Positions 20,908-32,732 of a stretch of DNA of 64,000 nt are shown here, in pieces. Position 1 is the stretch's first letter. Every line of letters starts with the position of its first letter. The stretch covers positions 2,046,001 through 2,110,000 of the forward strand of contig OY978099.1 of the NCBI GenBank assembly GCA_963854735.1, read 5' to 3'. The DNA comes from Marvania coccoides (Eukaryota > Chlorophyta > Trebouxiophyceae > Chlorellales > Chlorellaceae). Below the pieces are notes generated by a model. The model was not told the DNA's origin, did not search any database, and saw nothing but the letters and a program-made list of their open reading frames with translations. The position numbers and the translations under genes are program-made.

Positions 20908-21898
20908 CCCGAAAGGAAAAAAAATGTAGGCTTTGCACTAATATAAAATAAACAGTGATTGAATGGTTTTGTAAATCGAGAAGAAGAAAAAAAAAACAAA
21001 TAAATTGTTGATCAGATGGAGTGTTCCCCCTTAGTTAACATCGTATATGATGCCATAATATTTTTTGCATAATCATTGTATCTCGATCGTTACATGAGGG
21101 AGAAAAAGTATCTAAGCAAAATTGTTGGGCCCCCCAAAAAAATGAGGGCCCGATTACCCCTGCTACCAATCCCCTGCGCATTTATTTATCTTAAACCTTC
21201 AATGAAATCCAATATCCTAAATACATTAAACAAAAGTCGAGCGTTAGTGGGTACCAGGTCCAGCATATATGGCGCGCATATTATGATTCCTGAGGCCTTT
21301 AAGACCGGATCCCCTGCCAAATATATGGATTTTCCTCGAGACCAGAACTCGCTGAAACGGGCGTTTTAAGGCCCCGCGTTGCTTTATTTGGTATTTGTAA
21401 GCAATAAGAAATTGATTGATGCGCGCGGAAGCGCGAGAAGAGGTTTCTGCTGCGATTTTCGGGCTTCCCCTGGTGCGATAGCGAGGAAACAGGCCTTGGG
21501 CTGGGGTGGTTTTGGGGGCAGAAATATGAGTGCTCCTAAAACGTATTTATATGTCCCAAAGTATCGTTCTTGAGGGCGGGGCCCCCCATTCGCGGCATAT
21601 TTTGAACTGCGAATTCAATCAATTGCCGAGAGTGAAATCCTCAGTTGGCGTTACATGTGGCTTGTTTCAGTAAAAATGAATGTAATAAATGGTCCATGAG
21701 ATTAATAAGGAAACAAAACTAAAAAAGAAGAAGCAGAGGGGTGCCTTGCCGGCATTGGGCTGGCCACCCCCTCCAGCCCACCCAGAGAAGTGATCGCTAG
21801 CTGCGCTGTGAGGCCAGCACGTGGGCGGGGGTGGTGAAGTCAGAATGCACCTTAAAGTGCACCAGGTCGTACAGCCCTTCGGGGGCATCCAGGGGGAC
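20908..21898. other. Intergenic, no gene recognised
   Basis: AT-rich upstream region of the GT47 gene, then mixed sequence up to the A-2 LTR. No frame with recognisable features. Confidence 0.5.
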
Positions 21899-22192
21899 TG
21901 TAATAGAGAGACTAGTTCTGTTAGTATGAGTATTTACAGGACTAATTATGGGAATAATAACTCATGCCCCGAGAATGGGGAGGCGCAGTCTTATAGAAGG
22001 GAGGCGTGTGCCAGACGTGTGCAAAGAAAGGGAGAATGCATACGTGGGCTTGTGTCTGAAAGGGAAGTGGCATAACTAGCCATGCAATAGGAATCAAAGA
22101 GAGGTAGAGGCATATTTGGAATGATAAGACAGATGGCTTTTCGATGGGATTAAAGTAAGGAGAAACAAAGGCGTGCAGCTTGCGCTGCTACA
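21899..22192 (-). repeat. Family A LTR (3' LTR of A-2)
   Basis: 294 bp with several differences from the gag-only LTRs (for example AGAGAGACTAGTTCTGTT near the left end), so it is older than those insertions. The polypurine tract follows at 22,193-22,212. Confidence 0.9.
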
Positions 22193-22205
22193 ACTTTCCT
22201 CCCTC

Positions 22206-22959
22206 CTAAAGTACTACGTTGTCTTTGCAATGACGCATGGAGGGGAATGGTGAATTACTTGTGGCGCGAACGTTCTTCGCAGGCGTCCACGAAATTCTTT
22301 TAAGAGGTGGGATCGATGTCGTCTTGGAGACTAGCGGCTGGGAGCCATTCGTCAAAGTCAGGGGGGTAGCCGTCCCAGCGAATGAGGTATTCGAGGGCGC
22401 GGCTACGGCCTTTGCCGCGGTAGCGTTTGTTAAGGAAGGCCTTGACCAGAAAGTGTTCTTCTTCATCGATGAGGTCGGGAGGTGGGAGGAAAACGTCACG
22501 GCCGGGGTACTTGTCGGGAGCGTGGAAGGGCTTGACGCGGGAGATGTTGATGACGTCGTGAAAGGAGAGGTTTCCATGTAGGTCCAGGCGGATGGCGTTG
22601 GGGCCAACTAGTTCGGTGATGTCAAAGGGGCCACAGTAGCGAGGGGAGAGCTTGCGCGAGAGAAGGCCTGGGAGTTTGAGGTGCTCTGTGGATAGGAGGA
22701 CCTTGTCGCCTGTGGAGAAGGTGTGATCGGTGCGGCGTTTATCAGCGGAGCGTTTCTGGCGTTCTTGGGCTCGCATGAGGTGTTCCTTGGCGCTGCGGAG
22801 GGCTGAGCGCTGTTGCTCGAGGAAGGCGTCTGCAGCTGGGCTGGTGGAGGCTTTAGGCGGCGCTACAGCTTGCAAGGTCGCAGGGGTGTGTGGGTGAGAG
22901 CCGTAGTTGAGGAAGAAGGGGGTCTGTTGGGTGCTGGCTTGGACGGCGTTGTTTATGGC
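22206..22959 (-). pseudogene. Family A pol end (A-2): integrase C-terminus and chromodomain
   Basis: Nearly identical to the matching part of A-1. A TAC to TAA change near 22,303 (codon for Y in PTSYKNF) truncates the protein after the chromodomain. The frame is cut at 22,959 by the family B insertion and resumes at 30,756. Confidence 0.85.
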
Positions 22960-23084
22960 TGTTACAGTGTGGACAGCATGCGCAGCATGTACGAGGATCT
23001 TACTTAGAAAGGCCTCATCACCCGCACCCGACTGATTCCTCCTTAGTTCTTAATATACAGAAATATAGAGAAGAGCCGGTAACA
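22960..23084 (+). repeat. 5' LTR of B-1
   Basis: 125 bp, TGTTACAGTGTGG to GAGCCGGTAACA. The element's other LTRs end CCTGTAACA, making perfect 8-bp inverted ends with TGTTACAG; here one base differs. Very short for Ty3/gypsy. No TGG follows it directly, so the primer site is unclear. Confidence 0.92.
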
Positions 23085-23607
23085 GTATTTGATCGATTAC
23101 TACTAAGGACCTACTTGAGTAAGTAGCCCTTGGTTTTTACGTCCATTTTTGTTTGATCTTTCCCTGACCTCTGACACGGGGCGGTATGCGCGAAAGCGCG
23201 TCCGCCCCACCCCTTTTCCGTGCGAAATGGTGCGAAAGCCCGTGAGCGCGAGTGGTGCGAAAGCCCAACAAAATCTGGTCTCACACTGGTTCCGAAAGGA
23301 CCATGCTCTGCAAAGAGCAGGTGTGGGCGTAGCGGGTCTCCCGATACGTCCAGTGGCCTTAGTTCAGCTTGGAAACGCTGATTAAGAGCCGAAAGGACCA
23401 GAGGACTTAAACAAAAATCGCAATTTTTGGGATGTACAATCACTCCTAAAAATTTTCGCTTCTCTTCTGCTTCTGCAGAAGTGTGGACTCCCCTCGATAT
23501 ACTGAGGCAGAGTAGAGAAGAGAAAAACGCGATTTGCTCCAAGAGCTGGTGAGAATCAGCGGCCAAGCAATTTAATTGCCTGGCAGTGCACGTAGGCACC
23601 CAATGAG
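23085..23607 (+). other. Family B leader, non-coding
   Basis: Between LTR and extra ORF. Rich in short stem-forming words such as GCGCGAAAGCGCG and repeated TGCGAAAGCCC. The copy at 36,611-37,141 has an 11-bp-arm hairpin (CTACTTGAGTA...TACTCAAGTAG, 36,637-36,660) that is partly deleted here. Packaging or dimerisation roles are possible but not shown. Confidence 0.6.
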
Positions 23608-24722
23608 TTGTTTATTTCCAAGTTGATCATTGATTTGTCTGGATGGTGCAGACTGCCAATGCCCACTGGCTTGGAAGAAGTTATTCCAGCCGAAGTAGGA
23701 GGTCACGTCACGGGACAGGATCACGGAGCGCCTGGAGAAGATCAGGCAGCGCCATCAAAGTCAGCAGCAGCTCCTTCCAGCGGCAAATACGAAAGCCCGC
23801 ACAAAAGGAGGCGTAGGAGTGACAGAGAAGCGGCAAGAGAAGCGGCAAGGACACCGGTACTTTACGTTCCAGAAGAGCAGAAGTTTATCGTTGCAGACGT
23901 CAGCGCCGCAGCCCGCCAGACAATCCGCGCTTGCGCAGCAGCCAGTGCAGAGGCATCCAGGCAAGCACACGGCGCAGCTGCATCAGTCCACAAGACAGCG
24001 GATCTCTTGCGGAAGAATCAGCGTGATACCAAAGACATCGTTCGCGCCACCGACGACGCCACGCGCCGCCTGGACCGCTTTCAGCACAGCAACACTCTCA
24101 CCCTGCAAGCAGATCGCGACGCCCTCTTCAGCAAGAACGTCGAGCTTGCGTCGCAAATCCAGCAGAGGGTAGCGGACGCAAGTGTTGATCTAGTCAGTGC
24201 TCACAGCAAACTTCAAGCGAGCTTGGTGAAACAGGTGGAGCAAGTAGCAGCTGAGCGGGATGACTTCCGAGACAAGTACTACCACTATCAAAGCAAGAGC
24301 AACCATTTGCAGCGGCTTGCAGAAGACGCGACGCTGTTCATAGTAAAGAACAAGCTCTATTGTCAAGAGGTGCTGGACCGCGTGCACGCCCGCCCCGAAT
24401 CTTTTCCGGCCAAGTGGTACAAGAAACAGGCCTTCACGTGGGACGCCACATTCAAGACCTTTTCGCCCACAGCAGACCCGAAAACATTCGAGCAGTGGGA
24501 GGCGCTGGCGCATTTTGCTGAATATTATAGGCAGCAGGATTGCCTGCGATATCTAGCCCGATATACCACGGTCCTGATTCCCGCATTCTTCCATCTTCTT
24601 CTGACGAAGAAGCTGGTGTGGATTCGCAGAATTTGGTTGAGCAGCGGAAGAAATTAGTTGTGCAACGGGAAAGCGCGAAGCAGACTTCAGAGCTGCAGTC
24701 ACCTACGTGCAGCAACGCGTAG
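23608..24722 (+). pseudogene. Family B extra ORF upstream of gag, function unknown
   Basis: The frame reads 349 aa to 24,657: hydrophobic start (MFISKLIIDLSG), a lysine-arginine cluster (HKRRRRSDREAARE), a long alanine-rich, probably coiled-coil middle (residues about 110-250), then FEQWEALAHFAEYYRQQ. Near 24,540 it lacks a T that the copy at 37,759 has. With that base the frame would continue to 24,722 through an acidic, serine-rich tail, so this copy carries a -1 frameshift. No known domain. Its sense position between LTR and gag makes it an additional ORF of the element. Confidence 0.65.
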
Positions 24723-24819
24723 CTGGGGTGCCGACTTCATTTTGGCAGACTTGAGAAGAAATAAAAAAAAAAACAGTTTTTCAATTTTTATTTTAAGAAA
24801 ATTGAGTATTTGATTTGAA

Positions 24820-26143
24820 ATGGTGCCTTTGACAAGGGCAGAACAAGACCGCCGTGCGGGGCTGACTGACGAACAGCGTGCGGCGGAAGAATTGGACGAT
24901 GAGGCGCGTGAGGAAGCTGAGGCAGAAGCGCGCCGAGTCGAGGAGGAGGCGCGCGAGGAAGCTTTGGCTGAAGCGCGCCGGACGGGGGACACTGCGCGTC
25001 AGGAAGCTGAGGCAGACGCGCGCAGGGTCCTGGAGGCGGCGCGCGAGGAAGTTGCGGCTGCGCGCCGCGTAGAGTCCGCAAGCGGTGGTTTGGCGGCGCG
25101 TCTGGTGGCCTTGCAGGCCGAGATCGCCGCCGTGACCGCAGAACGTGATGCCCTGCAGCTCGATGCTAGCGCAGGAGGCAGCGGCAGCGGCAGAGGCGGC
25201 GACAGCACCGACATCGCCAGCCAAAATCCGTCGAGGACCAGATGCAGGGAGCTTTTCGCATGTTCAAGCCGGACAAGCTGGCCAGCTTCAGTGCCACTGC
25301 TGAACAGCTGATGTGGGACAAGTTCATGCCCTACCAGAAGACAGCAGCAGCCAAATGTCGCCTTGCCAACCTGACTAGCGGTTACGCGCAAGTTAGGTTC
25401 GTAACGTCCTATTTTGACGGGCGTGCGCGCGAGCTCGTGGACGGCTTGCGTGACGCTGAGTGGCCAGAAACGCTGGAGCAGCTGTGGTCCCTGGTGGAGC
25501 GGCGTTTCGCCTTGCTGAACCCCCGTGTTGCCGCACGTGAGGCTCTGTACCGCATCAAGCAAGGTGCCACCGAGTCAGTCATTGACTTCACGCCGCGCTT
25601 TGAGATGGTGTGTGCCGCTGCTGGAGTTGAAAGTGATGACGAACGCCTGGAGAGGTTTCGCATCGCCATCCTCCCTGCTCTGGAAAACGAGCTCCGCCTG
25701 GTGGAACTCCAGTCCATGGACGCAGAGGGTCTCACCACGTCTAAGGGCTACCGCACCATGCTGACGATCGCAGCCAACGTGGAGCGCCTGCGCCCACCGC
25801 CAAACCGGAGTACCGAGGCAGCAGGCCGTACGCGGGAAAGAATTCCTACCAGCAACAGCAGCAGCAGCAGCCGCAGCAGCAGCAACGGCAGCAGCGCAGC
25901 GTGACAGTGAATGCTGTCCAGCAGGCCGCCGCCGAGAGCGGGCCGCCAGCAGGTCCGCAGCAGTGGCGCCCTTCGGACGCTGACCTGGCCAAGAAGTACA
26001 AGATCACTGAGGTTGAGCTCAACGCGCGCAGAGACGCCAGGGCGTGTTTTGCCTGCGGGCAATCTGGGCACAAAATTAATCAGTGCCCCAGCGTGAGCGC
26101 GACGGCTAAACCCCAGTCAGGCCCAAACGTCCAGGCCCAGTAG
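24820..26143 (+). pseudogene. gag: Family B gag, frameshifted twice
   Basis: Three overlapping frames: 24,820-25,311 (very charged, AREEAEAEARR-type coiled coil), 25,242-25,904 (capsid-like, with FDGRARELVDGLRDAEWPET and FVERRFALL-type features), and 25,901-26,143 (glutamine-rich linker, then CFACGQSGHKINQC, a classic C-x2-C-x4-H-x4-C nucleic-acid knuckle). The second shift falls within about 25,788-25,803, just before the CAG-rich tract. Two independent -1 shifts suggest decay, not programmed recoding. Confidence 0.8.
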
Positions 26144-26208
26144 CTGCCCGGGGAACTGCTGCTGGGCCCAGCCATACAGGCCCAGCCACTGCCAAGTTAG
26201 AGGCGGCA

Positions 26209-28041
26209 GTGGTGTGCGTGGTCGACGCCAATCCCGGCGACCAACAGAATTTTATGTCCGACCAGCAGGGTCAGGCAAGTGACGTGCACGTAAAAACAAG
26301 AACCCCGACCGAGAGTGGCGGGGAAGTCGACGATTTAGGCGCCATACAGGCCGCTGGAGTAGGCCAACAGGGGATGGGTTTCTCGCTTGGCTCCAGCGGA
26401 TCTGGTGTCTCTGGGCAGCATCTCTCAGAGGAGGATGCTGCAGCAGGCAGAGGTGATGCTCTCAGAGGAAAGCATCATCGGAGGCAAGACTGGCTCAAGG
26501 CTGAGGCCTTGGGAACGGACCAGTCCCACTCCAAAATTAGGGGGACTAAACCAACCTCTACCCACGACGACGAGGATTCTGACGAGGTGCAGCTGTTGGC
26601 AGCCATTTACCGTCGGGCAGAGGAGCTCGTCCCGTGGCAAGCCCTGATCGCGCGGCTCGAAGGAGCGCTCAGATCAGGCAAACTGTTGAAGCACGATGGC
26701 CAGTGCGGCTCTAAATTTGCATGGTTTCTCATGGATACGGGATGTGATGGCATGTATGTGTCCCTGAACTGGGTCATAGCAAATGGCCTGCAGATCATTC
26801 CTGGGACTAACATTGTCAGAATAAGAGGAGCACTTGGTGAGAAGGGTGTCTGCCCAGACATCTTACCTCAGGCGCAGATTAAAATCGGCGACACATACCA
26901 GGATAACACCTGGGACTTCACAGTTGCTCCGCTGGAAGGGTTGGATTTTGTGATGGGCGCACCGTGGTTCGCCCACTTTCACCCAGTCAGCGTGAACTGC
27001 ATTGAGGGCACGACGGGATTCACCGATGATTTGGGGCGAGAAATCGTCCTGGAGAATCGTGAAGCGCAGAAGAATTCCCGCTTCATCTCGGCGATTGCAG
27101 TAGATAGGATGTTGAGGCAGGATATGGAGCGGAAGAAACGCGAGCAGCGGCGCACTGGGCGAGAGCCGAGTGAAGAGCTGGAAATGTACATGTGCCACGT
27201 GAAGGAAGTGGATGATGAGGAGGAAGCAGAAGAAGAAAAGGCAGCTGGCGGCGGCGCAGCGCAAGCGGTCAAGGGATTGCCGCCGGAAGTGAGCAGCGTG
27301 TTGAAAAAGTATGCATCTGTCATTACTGACGAGCTGCCGGAGTCACTGCCGCAGCGACGAGCGGTGGACCACACCATCGAGCTGAAACCTGGGGTTACAG
27401 TTCCGAAAGCGCAGTGGTACCGCCCGTCGGTGCATTTAGAGGGCGAAATGGAGGCCAGCATAGAGGATCTGTTGAACAGGGGGCTGATACGCCCCAGCGT
27501 CTCACCTTTTGGCGCGCCTGTGTTGTTTGTGGCAAAGCCTGGAGGCGGACTGCGGATGTGTTTTGACTACCGGGCGCTAAATATGGCGACGCTCAAGAAC
27601 AATTTCCCGCTGCCCCGCATTGACGACCTGATGGACCGCCTGCATGGAGCTACGGTGTTTTCCATCATGGACGCGCAGGCTGGCTTTCATCAAATCCGCG
27701 TGAAGGATGAGGACATCCGAAAGACAGGGTTTAGGACCCCGACTGGCCATTACGAGTGGCTGGTGATGCCTTTTGGGTTGACCAACGCGCCTGCGACATT
27801 TCAAGCGCTCATGAACGACATTCTGAGACCCTACTTGGGGAAGTTTGCGCTGGTGTACGTGGATGACATTCTGGTGTTCAGCAAGACGGTGGAAGAGCAT
27901 GCAGTGCATTTGGCGCTAGTGCTGGAGAAGATCAAGGAACAGGGGCTGCTGCTAGCAGCAAAGAAGTGCACGTTTGCAGTAACGGAGCTGCGATACTTGG
28001 GGCATTTTGTGACGAAGGACGGCATCCTGCCGGACCCCTGA
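26209..28041 (+). pseudogene. pol: Family B pol, protease and reverse transcriptase part
   Basis: 610 aa. Aspartic protease with DTG at about residue 176 (FLMDTGCDGMY). RT with LRMCFDYRALN, the motif A block FSIMDAQAGFHQI, VMPFGLTNAPATFQ and YVDD at about 550. The frame ends at TGA (28,039-28,041) just after RYLGHFVTKDGILPDP and goes on in the same frame with KVDAVAAYP. The start is uncertain because a fused or frameshifted link to gag is usual in this group. Confidence 0.87.
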
Positions 28042-30384
28042 AAGGTCGACGCCGTGGCTGCGTACCCAGTGCCCAAGAACGTCGGAGAGCTAAGGAGTTT
28101 CCTTGGTTTGGCGGGGTATCATAGGCGGTTTGTGCCGCGTTTCTCCACAATTGCGGCGCCAATGACGGCACTGACGGGCTTGGGCGTGCCGTACGTGTGG
28201 ACAGAAGAATGCCAAGTCGGGTTTGAAGGACTGCGGCAAGCGCTGGTGGAGGCGCCGTGCTTGAAGCCAATCACGCCTGGACGGCGGTGCTGGTTGTACT
28301 GCGACGCGTCGCTGCTGGGTCTCGGTGCCGCACTGTACCAGGAGGACGACGACGGCGTGCTGCACCCACTGAGTTTTTTGTCGCGAAAGCTGAGTTCAGC
28401 GGAGAAGAATTACTCCACCCGCGACCAGGAGCTGCTGGCGGTGATTCACGCCCTGAAAGAGTGGCCGCATTACTTGAAGGGTGTGCCGGTGAAGGTCTTT
28501 TCTGACCACCACTCTGTCAAGGATTTTTTGACGCAGAAGCAGATGCCTGCGTCTGCGCGGTATGCGCGCTGGATGACGAAGATGGCTCTGTTTGATCTGG
28601 AGATCACTTACGTGAAGGGGAAGGCGAATGTGGTCGCCGACGCCCTCAGCCGCAACCCTGTGCGCTCTACTGAGATAGAGGCACCAGTTGAGGGCTTGCG
28701 TGAGCTGGGTCTCGCAGTGTTGCAGCGTTGGAAGCAGGATGAGCACTGGTGGTTTTGGCATGAGACGGAGGAGGAAGAACTAGCTAGCGCTGCAGTGTTG
28801 TGCTGCGCGCTGGTGGTGGAGGTCAGCGTGGATGGCGCGCTGTTGGAGGAATTGCGCGTCGCCTACGCAGATGACTCAGAGTGCGAGCTGTGGTTGGCAG
28901 CTGCACGGGCGGGGCCCAAATGGCGTGAAAATGAAGGAATTTTGCACGCTTTGATTGGTGACGAGTGGAAGCTGGTGGTGCCCAGGGGGCAGATGCGGCA
29001 GCGCATTTTGCGAGAGGTGCATGACTCTGTTTTGTCAGGGCACCTGGGGCGCGACCGCACGGAAGAGCAACTGCGGCGGCGGTACTGGTGGCGCAATTTG
29101 ACGGCAGATGTGGCCAAGTACGTACGTACCTGCCCAGCGTGCCAGAAAGCAAAACCTGCCAACAGACCACCGATTGGAAAGCTGATGCCTCTCCCGGAGC
29201 CGGAGGAGCCCTTTGAGCACATTAATGTGGATTTTTTCGGCCCCTTTCCGGAGACGCAACGTGGTTTTAATTATGCCATCAGCATCACCTGCCGCAAGAC
29301 GCGGACGCTCCACGTGCGGCCCTGCACCAAGGACATCACAGCTGAAGGAACTGCGGATTTGCTGCTGGACGCAGTTGTTCGCCTGCATGGAGTGCCCAAG
29401 GTTATCATTTCGGACAGGGACTCTAAATTTACGTCCAACTTTTGGCGGCAATGGTGGTGGGCTCTGGACACGGAGTTGGCCATGACCACCGCCATGCACC
29501 CAGAAGCCGACGGGCTGGCTGAGCGTAATCATCGCTCCATAGAAGCCATGTTGCGGCCCTATGTGAACACGCATGCCACGGACTGGGACACGCGGTTGCC
29601 CTTGCTAGAGTTTGCTTACAACAACTCCAAGCACAGCGCGACTGGCGCAACCCCGTTCATGTTGTTGTACGGATTCAACCCCCGCACACCAGCATCCCTG
29701 CTGGCAGAGTCTGCAGCGCCGCAGATGGACAACCCACTGGCGGAAGACCGGTTGACAAAGCAGCGCGCCGCGCTGGCAGCGGCCAACGAGTGCCTGCAGC
29801 GTGCAAAGCGGCGCATGAAGGACAGGGTGGACCTGCATAGATCAGAGCACACCTTCCAGGTGGGCGACAAGGTGTTAGTCAACCGCAAGTTTTTGAAACT
29901 GCCTGACACCGGCCCTGGGGAGAAGCTGATGCAGCCATTCTGGGGACCGTTTGAAGTCGCAGAAGTGCCATCCCGTGTCAACGTGCGTTTGAAGCTGCCT
30001 GATGGATCAAGGAGGAGCCCTACATTCCACACCTCGCAGTTGAAGGTCTGGGTTGGGGATGACGGCTCTTTCCCGGGGCGCGAGCTGGAGGAGCCGGGGC
30101 CCGCAGAGTGGGATGATGAAGGAGACGAACACTACACGGTGGAGCGCTTTTTGAAGCGTCGCACGCGGAAGTATAGGGGCGTGGAGCACGAGCGTATTTT
30201 GGTGCGCTGGGCTGGCTACGGGCCGGAAGGTGATTTGTGGTTGAGGAAAGATGATTTGGTAAAGGATATTGATCCTCAGACCTTTACACGATTATACACT
30301 GATATGGAGCAAGCTGTGGTGGTTCCCAGAGCTACGCCGCGGGGCAAAGGCGGTGGAAGGCGGGGGAACAAGAAAAACACCTAG
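28042..30384 (+). pseudogene. pol: Family B pol, RNase H, integrase and chromodomain part
   Basis: Same frame as the preceding part after one TGA. RNase H (WLYCDASLLGLGAALYQ, RDQELLAVIHALKEW). Integrase zinc region (HLGRDRTEEQL...CPACQ), then a DDE core with aspartates at about 393 (NVDFFGP) and 454 (ISDRDSKF) and glutamate at about 490 (GLAERNHRS); the last two are separated by 35 residues as expected. A chromodomain at about 694-737 (YTVERFLKRR...VRWAGYG), then a basic glycine-rich tail. Open to the stop at 30,384. All catalytic residues I can check are present. Confidence 0.9.
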
Positions 30385-30611
30385 CTGCTGCAAAAAAAAA
30401 AAAAAAAAATTTATTGAAGAATTTTACCTGAACTACATGGCATGAAGCATTTTGCTTGAAAAATTTTCACGTTTTTATTTTCATTCTATTAATATTATGC
30501 ATGTTTTTCTTGAGGGCTGTTGCCCATGTTTTGGTTGATTTTGTGCTGCATGAACTTTCTCATGCATGCCTGTCCTGAATAGTAAGTAAACGACGAGGAC
30601 GTCTGTTTTTT

Positions 30612-30625
30612 AAAGGAGGGGATGA
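30612..30625 (+). promoter_or_regulatory. Polypurine tract of B-1
   Basis: AAAGGAGGGGATGA directly precedes the 3' LTR and is the expected plus-strand primer. The same tract borders the B-2 3' LTR. Confidence 0.75.
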
Positions 30626-30750
30626 TGTTACAGTGTGGACAGCATGCGCAGCATGTACGAGGATCTTACTTAGAAAGGCCTCATCACCCGCACCCGACTG
30701 ATTCCTCCTTAGTTCTTAATATACAGAAATATAGAGAAGAGCCTGTAACA
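30626..30750 (+). repeat. 3' LTR of B-1
   Basis: 125 bp, differing from the 5' LTR at one position that I can see (CCTGTAACA against CCGGTAACA), followed by the target duplication ATGGC. Confidence 0.92.
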
Positions 30751-30755
30751 ATGGC

Positions 30756-32732
30756 GAACTCGGCAGGGGTGAGGAGTTGGTCCCAGTTGGACTGGTGCAC
30801 GTCTGTGTAGCAGCGCAGCATGTCTTCAATAGTGCGGTTGGCGCGCTCGGTTTGGCCGTCGGTTTGCGGGTGGAAGGCGGTTGACATGGCAAGGTTTGTG
30901 CCGACAAGCTTGAGAAGTTCTTTCCAAAAGGTAGAGGTAAAGCGAGGGTCGCGGTCGGAGATGATGGATTGGGGCATGCCGTGGAGGCGGAAGATGTTTT
31001 CAAAGAAGAGGCGGGCCGTGAGCTTGGCGGTGACCTCCATGTCGGTGGGGACGATGTGGCACATTTTTGAGAGTTTGTCCACGAAAACGATAATGGCATC
31101 ATTTCCACGTGCTGTCTTAGGCAGGCCGGTGATGAAATCTAGAGTGACTTGTTGCCAGCAGTATTCAGGGATAGCCACGGGGCGGAGAAGGCCGAGTGGG
31201 GGCTTGTTGGAAGGCTTGACAAGCTGGCATTGAGGGCAAGTGTGCACGTAGTGCTCCACTTCCTCCCTCATCTTGGGCCAAAAGTAGGTTTGGGAGAGGG
31301 CCTGGTAGGTCTTGTCACGGCCGAGATGGCCGGCGTAAGCGGTGTTGTGGTATTCTCGGAGGAGGGTGGCGTGGAGAGTAGGGTCGGCAGGTATGTATAA
31401 TTTGTTGGAGTCCTTGGTGAGGTAGATGAGTTCGTTGGTGATCGTAAAATCAATGGCCTGTAGTCTACAGCCATACAGGCGGGGCGCTGCAGAAATTATG
31501 TCTTGGGCAAGTTGGTCGGTGGTGTACGCGTCTTTGAGCTTGGTATAGAAGCTGGGGTCTGGAGTGAGAGTGCTAGCAGTGATAGAAGCAGCCGGGGTAG
31601 AAGGGGTAGAATTTGTATGTGTGGCAGCAGTCTTGGGCGGGGAAACACGCAGTTTTGCAGCGGCGCGTGTGGAGATGCCGTTGAGGTGGAGGTGGTCTAG
31701 GATGAGCGTGAATGGGTCAGGGTGGTCGTTTTGATTGAAGGAATGGAGGGCCTCAGGAAAGGGGATGTCAAGGATGCGAATGGCGTTGATGAGGGTGGCC
31801 GGACGCGTCTCAGGGGGCGGGTTGAGGCGGCTAAGGGCGTCTGCGGCGGCGTTGTCGGTGCCCTTGATGTAGTTGATGTGCATGTCGTACTCTTGAAGGA
31901 GCTCCATCCAGCGGGCTTGTCGTTGGTTAAGCTTGGGCTGCGTCTGGAGGTAAGCTAAGGAGCGGTGGTCGGTGTGAACTGTGGTGGTGTTGCCAAGGAG
32001 GTAGTGCCTCCAGGTGGAGACAGCGTGGACAATTGCGAGCATCTCTTTCTCGTGGGTGGCGTAGTTGCGCTCAGCGGGTGTTAGCGTGCGGGAGAGGTAA
32101 CAGATGGGCTGGGGCCCGTCGTCGAACTCTTGTTGCAGTACAGCGCCGATGGCGTAGTCGGAGGCGTCCGTGGTTAAGATGAAGTCTTTGGTGAAGTCAG
32201 GTAGGTGTAGAACTGGGTCCGTGGCGAAGGCTTGTTTGAGGGTGGTGAATGCGTCTTGTTGCGCTTGGTCCCAGATGTAGGGGTTCTCGCCTTTGAGGAG
32301 GTCTTGGAGGGGCTGGGCAATCTTGGAGAAGCTGGGTACAAAGCGGCGGTAGAAGTTGCAGAAACCCAAAAAAGACTGGAGGTCTTGGCGGTTAGCAGGC
32401 GTGGCCCAGTTGGCAATGGCGTCGGTCTTGGCAGGCTCTGTGGAAACGCCGTTGCCAGAGATCACGTGACCAAGGAAGGGGAGCTGCGTCATACAGAGGT
32501 CACACTTGGGGCCTTGGGCGTAGAGGCTGTGCTTGCGGAGGGCGTCAAAGACTAGGCAGAGGTGCTTCTCGTGGTCGGCGGGGTTTTTGGAAAATACGAG
32601 GAGGTCGTCAAGGTAGATGACGATGAAGTCGTCGAGATGCTCGCGGAAGATGTCGTTCATGAGGGTCTGGAAAGTGGCTGGAGCGTTGGTCAGGCCAAAG
32701 GGCATGACTATGAACTCGAAGGAGCCGTAGCG
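30756..32732 (-). pseudogene. Family A pol (A-2): RT thumb, RNase H, integrase
   Basis: Open across RT (VIYLDDLLVFSK), RNase H, the integrase zinc region and the core down to LLTPAEFA, where the family B insertion cuts it. On the right it is cut by the gag-only LTR at RYGSFEFIVMPFG; the frame runs on into that LTR, so the 745-codon frame overstates the gene. It holds the uninterrupted versions of both sites hit in A-1 (31,390-31,405 and 31,510-31,525). Confidence 0.87.

Larger units (their letters stand above)
22960..30750 (+). mobile_element. Family B Ty3/gypsy chromodomain element, full-length copy B-1
   Basis: 7,791 bp bounded by 125-bp LTRs and the target duplication ATGGC (22,955-22,959 and 30,751-30,755). 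Order: LTR, leader of about 520 nt, an extra ORF, gag, protease-RT, RNase H-integrase-chromodomain, 3' untranslated region, polypurine tract, LTR. Coding is interrupted by frameshifts in the extra ORF and gag and by one in-frame TGA in pol, so this copy is probably not autonomous unless those sites are recoded. Confidence 0.93.
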
